Source of the DNA: Sapria himalayana
Lineage: Eukaryota; Streptophyta; Magnoliopsida; Malpighiales; Rafflesiaceae
Direction of reading: 5' to 3'
Assembly: GCA_029783825.1 (NCBI GenBank)
Contig: JAREIK010012127.1
Location: 124,001-188,000 of the forward strand
Length of the DNA: 64,000 nt
The notes beneath the pieces were generated by a model. The model did no database searches. It was not told the origin of the DNA and saw nothing but the letters and a program-made list of their open reading frames with translations. Numbering within the stretch: the stretch's first letter is position 1; each line of letters starts with the position of its first letter. Made by a program: the position numbers and the translations under genes. This document shows positions 49,501 to 61,500 of this stretch, piece by piece.

Positions 49501-52500
49501 AAAGCTCTCAAAAGTCATTAGTTATAATAATATTAATCTTAGTCATTTATTTTTTATATATATTTTATTTATTATGATTATACTGTTAGTCTCATTTTTT
49601 TCATATCTTTTAATACAATTTAATTTATATTTTATTTTATCTTCTACAAATGTGTGTTGCATAATTGAACTATTTTAAGAAAGATTTCATTTGAGATTAA
49701 ATAGAGTAAATTTTGTTTTTTTTTCTATGATAATATATCAATCTAGATACTTGAGTATGATTGATACATTACTTGTATATTTTCAATTTAACTATATTGG
49801 TATGAATAAAGATCTATTCAATGACATACTTCATAGTGTTAGAGGTATTTTTATGTTAGGATCTAAGACATATCAGTTAGAAAAATATACATAAGTTTTA
49901 TATTTTGCTTGTTAGACTGATATGAGTAAAGATCTATCAAGTCAGGAGGCACTTAGACATATGAAGATTTCGTAGAAATGAGATTTGAGAGGACTTTAGA
50001 TATTTCATTATGTTTATTGATGATTATAAGAGTAATTTGTTTTTTTTTTTATTTTAGATCAATTTTACTTTTTTAGTAATTTTATAAAAAAATATAAAAT
50101 TATTTTAACAAAAATATAAAAAAGAAATAATAATTGAATAAAATATATCTCGAAAAGCTTCCGCATTTACTATACTGATCATGTTGTTGTGCACTAAATT
50201 TTTTGTGTTGACACACTCTTATAAAATGAGATTATAGAAAAATAAAAAAGAATAGATTTTTAGTTGATATAACTCGGACACTCTTCTTTAGTAAAAGTAT
50301 TTTAAAATATTTTTGGGGATATATAATATGGATCACAAATTATCTCATTATGTTGGGATAATATGACACCCAGAGTATAAATTTGTTTTATTAGGACTTG
50401 GTAGAATATTACTAATTATTCATACTATCATTTTTTAGACAAGACTCATTTTTTGGTGAGTCAATAAAGTATAAGAGTCCATACAATACATTCGAATCTA
50501 TTATTTTTTGTAATTCTTTATATTCTCACTTGAGTCTGTAACTAGAAGATAATCACCCATTGACTGCATCCAGATTTGTTGCTTTATATTATGCTGATAT
50601 TTTTAGAGTCATTATATTTACCAATAATTATCATAGTTATTTAAGGTGAAAGGTGCACTGAGGCGCAAGGCGCACTGAGGCGCACTGAGGCGCAAGGCGC
50701 AAGGCGCACTGAGGCGCAAGGCGCACTGAGGCGCAAGGCGCACTGAGGCGCAAAAGCCTTTTGGGGCCTTAAGGCACAAGGCGCACTTGAGGCGTGAGCT
50801 TTTTTATTTGAGGCACACCCAGCATAATACACATAAAAATTATATATTTTACTAAATATAGTCTTTAATTTTCATCTAATAATAAACTAAAGAACAACAA
50901 AGATAAAAATCAAATATTAATAGTGTTTCCATCATCTAAACATTCAAAGTTTCAAAACAAAATAACAAATAGTCAAAGTTCTAAAACAAAATAAACACTC
51001 ATGTATCTACATCTAAATCTAAATCAACAAAGTCTTCATCAATATCATTCCCATCATCAATCTTTCACTCTTCCTCTACTTCATCTTCCTCTCCCGATGA
51101 ATAGATCATTTCTTCATCTTCATCAATCAAAGTTAGAGTAGGAGTATGTTTAGAGCTAGATGATTTTGACTTTGGTTTTGGTGTTCGTGTTTGTGTTTTG
51201 CTTGGTTTAGCTCTTGTATAAACCCCAAGTTTTTTAGCTCCACTAGCTCTTGCAACATCACCCCATGTTAAATCATCACCTTCAAACACCATATCATCTT
51301 CTGCAACACCATCATCTTTCATTCTTCCCATCAATCATTCGTTGCTATCATCTATTTCAAGATAATGGGATCAATGGTATGACGTTCAGTGTATCTTTTC
51401 ATCAAAGTTCGGTTGTACTTAATGTATACTAAATTATTCAAGTGTTGATGGTCCAACCTATTTCTCCTCTTACTATGACTCTGAAAAAATAAATAGTTTT
51501 CATGATTATATTTCAATGTTTTAGTTTTGAAGAATTTAAGTTATATTAAATAATGTTGTAACTTAAAGACACAAATTCAATTGCATGTAATTGCTTTAGT
51601 AACTTACATTCTCAAAGATACTCCAATTCCTTTCACAACCGGATGTACTAGATGTTAGGTTGAGAACCCTCAATGCAAAATTTTACAAATTTCTAGTACT
51701 TGATCCAAACATACCCTACCATTCAGCTACAATTAATATAAATAAATTATTAGTTGAACATTTCACCTATTTTAGCCAAACATATATAATAATTTCAATG
51801 CACTAATTAACAAAACTAAAGGACTAATCTGGAGGTTTAGTCTTTCTTGTTCTAATGGCAAACTCATTATCAAAAAGGTCTCTAGCATGCATGTACAAGT
51901 CGAGTTGTGATATAATTGCATCTTGTTAATCTCTGTTTTTTACCAATCTCGAAATGCAACTACATACATCTTCAAAAATTTTTGAATCTAGGTCAATTCC
52001 TAATCCTTCTGTATCATAATAGAATTGTGGGTTCAAAAAATACCCAGCTGAATGCAAAGGTCGATGAAGTTGAACCTCCTACCTCTTATCAATGATTTCC
52101 ATGATTTTCCTATACTTTTCTTCATTCCCATTAAAGTTTTTGATGATGATTTCCTTCGCCTTTTTTATGGCTGTATAAATGTAACCCATAGGAGGTCTCT
52201 TTTCACCATCTACCAAACGAAGCACACATACAAGAGGGCCTGACATCTTTAAACAAAACACTACAGTATTACAAAAAAAAGACATGAAAATTATATTGGC
52301 TATATTTTTTTCCTTTTGCTCATTTGCCCATTTACTTTTCGTCCAATCTGAACTAGTAAACATCTTCCTTAAGTTGTTTCTTTATTCATTGATATGGGAT
52401 AATGTTATAAAGGCCATTGCAAACTGAGTCTTAGCAGGCCTTAACAACTCCCTTTGCTCAGTAAATTACCTCATCATGTTGAGCAAACCCGTTCTATTAT

Positions 52501-55500
52501 AGATGTAGCCGCTTATGGATATGATCCTCTCTATTGTCTTCTTGATGTGTGATAGTTTTCCAATATCTTCTAGTATCAAGTCAAGACAATGTGCGGCACA
52601 TGGTGTCCAATACAAATGTGGTCTTTTCATTTCCAACAACTTCCCTACATAATTTAAACACATAATAAATAGATAATAGATGTAATCACTTACATAGATA
52701 AGTAAATGAAAATTTGAAATTAAATTATAAGTACCTGCCGCCACATAATTTGAAGCATTATCTATTATCATTTGAACAACATTGGTTTCACCAACTTCCT
52801 CGACTTAACTGTTAAGTAATTCAAATAATTTTTCTCCCGTCTTGACCATAGAAGAAGCATCAATAGATTTCATAAATACGGTCCCTCTTGAAGAATTCAC
52901 CAAGAAATTTACTAATGATCTTTCCTTCCTATCAGTCCATCCATCTGACATAATTGAACATCCATTTTACTTCCATTCTGTGAAATGAACCTCCATTGAA
53001 GCCTTTGTGAGAGTCAATTCTTTTTTGAGGTTAGTAACCCTTACATTATGAAAACTTGGTCCCTTGTAACCCACACCATATTGCCCAATTGCCTCAAGCA
53101 TTGGTTGAAAACTAGCATAATTCACTGCATTAAATGAAATCGTAGCATCATACATCTATCTACAAAATAGTATATCAGCTTTCTCCTTGGCCTATTTCTT
53201 GTATGCATTGTTGATAGTAGTTTGAGTATTTTTTCTATTTTGAATAATCATTTCTGGATTAGGAGTAAGGAAATGATCCACAAGATATTTCTGCCTCTTT
53301 CTCTTTATGTAACTACCACTAATACTACCACCACTTCCTCCTCCTTTGCTACCACCACTATAAACATTATTTCTTCCTCTTTTGCTAGTAACCTCCGAGT
53401 CTTCATCATATTCATCTTGGGACTCAAACATATCATCAATCACATTATGACTTTCAAAACTTATTTGATTTTTTTGAGTTTTTTTGGCTAGCATATAATC
53501 TTCAATTTCTTTTCTGACATGTTCGGGACATCTTGTATACTTTTTTAAATTTCTAAATCCTCAAACAAGGTGTTGCTTTTGTCTATAAATGTCTCCTTTA
53601 GTTCCTTTATCACAAAAAATATAAATAAGTGTACATGTATCTTTCTCATTTAATAAACGAGCATATTTCTATCACGGATCTTTTCTTCCACTTGAGGTAT
53701 CTACTTAAACTTCAATCTCTTTGTTTATTTTTATGTATTTTTACAACAAATCTACAATAAAATGACAAATATATTAAGAAAAAAATAAAAACATATACAT
53801 AATATATTATAAATCTATAAATTTTAAACATACTCAATCTTTGCCAAACAACTAAACTTATTTATAATTTTTGTTCTAATTATTTCATAATTTTTTTCAT
53901 GATTTTTTTCTATTTTTCGTTAATTTTCAGAATTTATTTTCTCTTTTTTCTACATTAGTATTTTGAAAATTACATAATTTTTTCATAGTATTATTCAAAA
54001 AATTTTCTCCTAGTTTTTAAATATTTTTTGAAAATATTTTTTTACCTTTTGAAGAATTTTTTCACTATAAAAATAGGTAAAATAAAAAAAATACCTTTTG
54101 AGCTTCTTCTTCTTCTTCTTCTTCTCTCCTCTTCAATCCAACCTTAAAAATATTTTGGGAGGGTTGTTTTGAGGATTTTAGGGTGTAACTTGAGAAAGCG
54201 GGGGTTTTATCAGGCTTAAAATCACAAAACTCCAAAATGACATCGTTTTGTTTCCTGGAAGACCAAAACAACGTCGTTTTGGAGGTGATGTTTTTTTATT
54301 TTAAATCAGAACCTCAAAACGACGTCGTTTTGAGGGTTTTGTTTTTTTAAAAAATATAACTCAACCCAAAACGACATCGTTTTGGGTTGGATCAGCAAAA
54401 TAATCATCTTTCCCTACGCGCTCCTTTTGCGTTTCGCCTGGTTCCGCCTCTCGCTGCTTCTCCCGCCGTTGCTTTGTCCTTCTTCTCCGACAAAATTTTC
54501 CCATTTTCGACGGTGAATCCGGCAAAAAAAAGGAGAGGAGAAGAAGATGAAGAAGGAGAAGAAGGGCGTACCTGGCTCGATGCCTGCCGCCGCCGAAACT
54601 GGAATTCAACGCCTGCTGTGCCTCACCCGCCCGTGCCTTGCCTGAAGCGAGACATTTTTCCCGGGAGTGGTGGCGCCTGAGCTTTAGGCGCGCCTCATGC
54701 ATGCCTTTCATAACTATGATAATTATAGATCATATTGAATTTAGAGAGAATCATAGAGTTAACCAGAGGAGTCATATTATACAATAATTTATTATAAGTC
54801 AATCTTTGTGAGCATATCAATTCAATATACTCTTTATAATAACATAATATCTTTTCTTGAGTAGGGTATTTTATCTTAAGAAAGTATCTTTATCTCATAA
54901 TATTTTTTTTTTTTGGAACTACGATTGATTTGAGTTATTTTTATATCATTTTGTATGATTAGAATATTATTCATATATATAATAAGAAAAATAATCTTGT
55001 TAGAACTCATTTGCAAAAATAATGAGAAATCCATAACTATGCTTATGTATCATATTTATGATTCTATGTTTATGTTATTTGTTATTAAATTTTTTTGAGT
55101 TTTATTTAAATTTGTTATTTAAAATAATGAAATATATTATTTTTTTTAATATGATATCTTGAGCTGAATATAAAATATATTTTAAATTATTCAATTTATT
55201 TTATTTAAATTTATATTGCAATGTTTCTTTTTTTTATTATTTTGATATTTAATTTTTGTAATATAGTTTTAAAAATAAATTTAATAATTCAATAATTTTT
55301 AATTAGGTCTTCCAAATTTGGCTGCTCAAAAACCACATGACCCGATACGACCTTGAACTGACCTGGCATGACCCAGCATGAAAGTGATAGGTTGCGTGCC
55401 AATTGGGCAGTGCTAGGATGACCTTTAATGAATTCGTGTCGGCACAGTCCTTTTAACACCTATAGTTAAAATACATAGTTCTGGACTCTTATTAGTTAAA

Positions 55501-58500
55501 AGGTATAGGATGTGATCTTTATTATATCATATATTCATACAATGGAGTAGACATCAAACAATTTTACAAAAGTCTAGAATAAGCACTAATTTATTTTTTT
55601 TCTTCTCTAGTATTGATATTATGAATGTTTATGTACTAACTTGAAGAGAGATATTGGTGTTTACAATTTTTTAGTTAATAGTTCTTTTGTTATTATTTTT
55701 TTATTGTATTATGAATGAATGCACTCGATTAATGGATGATACCAATCATATTTGTCTATTATATAAAGATATTATTTATATATTGATGTATATGAATATT
55801 ATTATATTTATTTTTCATGTGATATTGAATTTTGATAAAGTAATAATTGTATTACTTGGAAATATAAATCATTGAAAGGAGACTGTAAGTGTTATCAAGA
55901 ATAAACAAAATGCATAAATGAAAAATAAAAAATTATATTTAATATAATTATTTTTTAAAAATTATAATTAAAATACAATATTAATAAATAAAAAAATTAC
56001 ATGAAATTACAAAACTGGAGCAGTGGGGTGAAGGGTTTAAATGCATGATTTTAATTTTTAAATATGTAATATATAAGTATAATTATTTTTTAAAGATGAT
56101 ATTTTATATATTTTTTATTTTATTATGTTGTATCCTAGTCGTATTAGTATTTTAGTTTTTTGAAATTTATCGTGTTCTCGTATCCTGTCGTGTCGTATCT
56201 TCGTGTCCCTGCATTCGAGTCCGTGTTCTTATGTTGTTACTGTGCACACTCTACTTAGCAAATTCCAAGTTTACATTGCATAAAATTTTGACTCTGATAT
56301 CATGATAATATTAATACCATAAGCCAACAACACACTATCAATTGGATTGAGATAACTATGAATGTATAATGAGTGCCCTTTTATAAAGAATAAATTGGAT
56401 TGAGATAACTTAGGTGTTTACTGTTTAGTACTATCATATATAATGAAATACATGATAAAAATAAAGAAAAATAAAGAAAAATAAAGAAAAATAAAGAAAA
56501 ATAAAGAAAAATAAAGAAAAATAAAGAAAAAAGTAAACTAAAATTACAACCCATAGTATTTATGTGATAAATAATTTTCTTTTGTTAATTTATTTATTTT
56601 TACTTTGTATTTGTAATCATTTGTAATTAATTTTTTATGTTTAATATTTTAGTATTATACTTAATCAATCTTTGTCTTATATTATAATTTTTTTTCATCG
56701 CGATCCATTAAAGCGTTTGAAATGATTTTATACGAGGATCATTTTATTTAAATTAATATTATATATGTGCTTCAAATAAATCAATAATTATTAAATACAT
56801 TTATATTAACAAAATTAATACTTCATAAGATGCTTACCGTGCCTCAAGCGATGCACATCTCATGATACCTAGTCATGTCTAACTACTTTTAAAACTATGC
56901 TTCCCATAGTTTTTTGATTATGCATATATATAATTGTGCATATGAGAATTATCTAATTGAGTATTGTAATTTACATTTCAATTTGTATCTTTTTCATTTT
57001 GTAAGTAGCTGTATCTAATTATCTGCAGTGGTTTTCAAGGCATCTATGATGTTGATCACTTTATTCGCTCGCTGAGATATGATGTTCATGTTGTCTTAAG
57101 CTTACCAGAAAAACTTAAAAATGGGAAGGTGAAGAAGACAAGGGCTTTTCAGGTACTGACACTGTATTACCATTTTCAATTATCACCCACAAATGAAGTT
57201 GGTAAATAATTTTATGTTAGATATTTTTAAGCATTTAGCTAGCCCTTCTCTTTGTGCTGCAGTTGCGGCCTCCTAGAGATGCTTCAGTCAGTTGGTATTT
57301 AACAGTTGCACTTAACAAAATGAAGGAACATGGAGCCATTTATTTAACTCCCTTTGCACATCGTTTAGCAGAAGAAATTGATAACCCTGAGTTTCAGAGA
57401 TTACGGTGCAGGGTTAACTATCATGCCTTAAGATTTAAGCCCCATATAATGAATCTAAGCGAGTCACTAGTTCATAAGCTGCGTGCCAAAGGTCGCATTA
57501 TGGCAATACACCTCCGATTTGAGATGGATATGTTATCATTTGCTGGGTATGTTATTGACTATTATAATTTATGAACTATTTGGTTTTGCAAGGTGCATAC
57601 AATATAATTGAAAAATAAATATATAGCATAAATTACTCTTGTATTTCAATGAAGACTTATAAATACACGAATGCTTAGAATACTTTTGTTTACGATAAAC
57701 ACGCTTTCATCTATACTAAAATTTAACTTAGAAAAATAATAAAAAATAAAAATTGCATGCTATAATCTTATATCCCGAAAACTGATTTGTATGTATCATG
57801 TTCACAATTTTGAGGAATTTTTTTTTCTAATTATTCTATGGAGATATTTATAGGTTGATATATGATATAAATATAATCATTATCAATCAACTTATTTTAT
57901 GTCTTCTTCTTGATTGATTGATAATTTATTTTTATTTGCTTTATTTTCTCATAAAAAAATAAAATTGAAATTGCGTCCGACTCTGCTACTCATGATAATG
58001 AGATTTAAAATCAAAAGATATTATCTGCATGCAAGTGTCTATTCCCAAAATCTCACAAATTTTAAGTTATAACATGATATTCAATTTCTATACGGGAGTA
58101 AATGATAATCATTTATCTTTTATTTTTTTTTTTTAAGGAATGCTTATCTTTTAGAAAAATATCATTATTTCTAGTTTACTTTTTATTCGTGGATATTAAT
58201 GCTAAACTAGAATATGAACAACTCACAAGTGAGTATGACTATGATTCTGAAAGAATTATTAAGTCTTATTCTTGTGTTAGAGTATGTGAATAATAGTACT
58301 TATTTATACATTATAATAATCTAGGTTGCAACTTATTATATTCTTGACATGATATTTAGTCTTGTAATTAATAATTAGATTTTATAAATTTTTTTAATTT
58401 TATTAGAATCAATGGAAATATATGTACTAATTGAATGATACATATTTGACTTAATTGGTGTATCAGATGGTGCAATATTTAAACATTCAAACTCTATAAG

Positions 58501-61500
58501 AATGTTTATCACGTACTTTTGATAGGATATAATTATTAATTAAATAATATTTTCTTTAGATTCTTTATATAAAATTATGTTTAAATGATTTTTTTAGTAG
58601 GGTGATTCCAACTTATTATATTTAGTAATAATATTTTCATCAATATAAAGCAATAAAAAAATAATCTTGTCATGAGAAATTCATTGGTAAAAAAATAATT
58701 AGAAATATATTTGTATAATCCAAAAGATGTCATTGTTGTAGATGATATGTTAAATCAAATTATTTGAGATTACTTCAACTTAGGTAAGGCTTTGCACAAT
58801 CTATACACACACAATAATTTTTTATTCCAAAATGAAAACTGAATGTTTGTATCATGTACAAGCCTTTTTCATCTTTTCATTTATATGTATAAAATTTCTA
58901 ATTATTAATTGAATTTAAATTGATCTAACTTATCATCATGGCCTATTTAGATTGTGAATTCTCATTTCCCCAACTCCAACCAAATAAAGTATAACTAATT
59001 TGTACTTTATAATAAAATCAGGAAATAAGCTTATTATATTGATGATGTTGAAGTTTAGAAAAATAAGTTTTATTTTATTTTTTTTATTATTATTTATGTA
59101 TTTGATGTGTGCACCTAGGTTATGAGTTGCCTCAATCAGCATACTCTGCTATTTAAGAACATTGAGAGTGTAGTCCGACATGTTGAAAGAAATTTAATTT
59201 TATTTGTTTCAAAATTTCACATGGTATCAGAGTGAACCCTAAGCGAGTGAAAGCCCTAGGGGAGATTGTGTGTTAGTAAGAGCCAAGAATCCTAGGGGAG
59301 AGAGGCGCTCACTACACGCCAACTTCCCCCCATTGTGGCACACTTACTCTGTGCGACATATTTGTGTGCATGGTATTGACTCTTGCTGTATCAATGTCGT
59401 GGTAGTGTTGGACAATGTAGCTGCATGGTGCACAATGTAGACCCAAGGGCACAAAGGCACACAATGAAGACAGATGTGCATTAGCATTCACACAGTAATG
59501 GGAAACACTAGCCAACAGTGAGGAGTGGAGGCATGCGGGGTGCACGTTGATTTTTTTTTGTCGTTTAATAAACCCTAGATGCCGGCGGAGGCGACTAGTG
59601 GAGTTGGCATGGTGGCAGTGGTGGCACCGCCGGAGTTGGTTGTGATTGACAGCGAGGGGGCAGGAGGTGAATTTTGAGGGTGCTATTTTCTTGTGGCACA
59701 TAGACAAGAGGGATTTTCTCTTTGAAGGCCAATTCCATGAGTGATCCTCTTATGACTGCTTCTTCTTCCTTCATCATATCAGCTACTTGTTACAGTGAAT
59801 CTTTGCTGAGGCTGTACCGCTCTATCAATGTATCTGTTCCTCGACCTCTTCTTTCCTTGGTGGAACTAAGCTGTAAAAATAACTGAGCACTGTTGAAGAG
59901 ACTCAAGTAAATAATACTCTTTTGTTAAATGGTAGGTTATCCGTCTCATTTTAATGGGTAAGATGCATTCTCCAGACTGCAAGAGCAAACCGCTACAGTG
60001 CTTGCAGAGGCAGAAGCCAATTTCTAACCATTGCCTCTAATACTCAGGCTGTCAGCAAGAAGAGATTAAGCAAGAAGTGAGAAGCAGAAGAAAACTGCAA
60101 ATTGATGAAGCATTGAAGGACCAAATTGGTGTTTGGCATGCCTGCTTATCCAGGCATTTTTCAAAGAAGAGTTAGAGTGGGCTCTGCAACTTCTTGTTCC
60201 TTGCCGAGCTATGGAGTTGGACTATGCTGCAAATCACAGCTTTGGCAAGGCATTCAATCCCATCAATCATTATCCAATTTGGAAGCTTTTAGATCTCAAC
60301 ATGGATGCTTGTGTTGTTGTATCTGGTGCATCGACAACAAATGTTAGTTCTTATTCTGTTTTGGGAGAACCTTTCTCGGATCTACCCATTGATGTTTGTT
60401 CTACCAACACAGAGTCTCCATCGATGTTACTTGGTAGAGCTGGACTAGATATTCTAGAATCCAATTCAATTGTCATGCTCTGTTTAGAGATATCATTTTT
60501 TTATTTTGTCATTATTCTTCATAAGTTTGCTATAAGAGAATATTTCTCAATTATTATTGTTGTTATTCTCTCTAAGTTGGTTAGAGAAGAAAATTTTTTT
60601 AGTTTAATTTATTTATTATGATTTTTTTTAAGTTGGCTATTTGAGAATATTTTTTAATTCTTCTGCTCTTCATCCAAAGTTAGTCTATGAGAGAATATTT
60701 ATTTAGGTTTTTTTGTCATTATTTTTTTTAAGTCGTATGAGGGAGAATATTTCATAATTATTTTGTCAATATTTTTTTTTAGTTAGCTAAGGGAAAATAC
60801 TTCTCAGTTTGTTTGTTATTTATTCTTTCTAAGTCTGCTAGGAGAGAATTTTATTAGTTATTTTCTGTAATATTTATCTTGGCGAGATCATATGTTCAAA
60901 CTAACTAAGAGGTGTCAAATGGGCCAGGTCAGGTTGGCCCTGCCTGGTTTTAGGTGGCCCAACCTGGTCACGGTGCCATGCTTGGCATGGCACTGTTTCA
61001 CCAGGCCAGGCCCAGCACGGCCCGGCCCGTCGGCCTGACACGTGATGAAAATGTGTTGGGATGGGCTCATACGGGCTAGTTCTGCCCCGTACGGGTTGGT
61101 TTTTAATTTTTAATAAATTTAATTTTTTATATTCAGAATAGTTAATGTTAATATAATTTTAATATTTTAAAAGTTTTTGTTATTATTTTTTGTAATTAGT
61201 TAATGCTAATAGTTAATATTTAATTGTTAGTTACAAATAAATAGTTAAATTTAAATTTTTTAAATATATTAAATTTAATATAACATTAAGTTTATTTATT
61301 ATAATAAACAACTTAAAATTTAAAACTAAATGTGTATTTATATTAGTGTAAGTGTATGAATTAATAAAATATTAAAACTTAAATATGAATAAAAATTAAA
61401 AACCAATGCAAAATAAAAATTCATAAAAAATAAATATTTAAGTTTCAAGCATCAATTCCCAAATCTACAAAATCAAATTAATACATCAATTGTGCACCCT

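Larger units (their letters stand above)
50632..54718 (-). mobile_element. hAT element, 4087 bp, with perfect 8-bp target duplication
   Basis: The left end is CATAGTTATTTAAGGTGAAA and the right end, on the other strand, is CATAGTTATGAAAGGCATGC. The terminal inverted repeat is CATAGTTAT followed by AAGG-type sequence. Identical ATAATTAT flanks both sides, the 8-bp duplication expected of hAT. A transposase with BED, DUF659-like and dimerisation regions runs on the - strand. Subterminal GCGC-rich repeats lie at both ends. It inserted in intron 4 of the O-fucosyltransferase gene, antisense to it. The perfect duplication suggests a comparatively young insertion. Confidence 0.93.

Noticed and set aside
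50641..50832. Open frame of Ala/Pro/Cys/Ser repeats on the - strand, and its resemblance to a repeat array such as CRISPR
   Set aside because: The units are 7-10 bp without spacers and lie at a hAT terminus in plant nuclear DNA.
54361..54711. 116-codon - strand frame and 97-codon + strand frame in the hAT end
   Set aside because: They overlap on opposite strands within the GC-rich hAT end and upstream region and show no domain.
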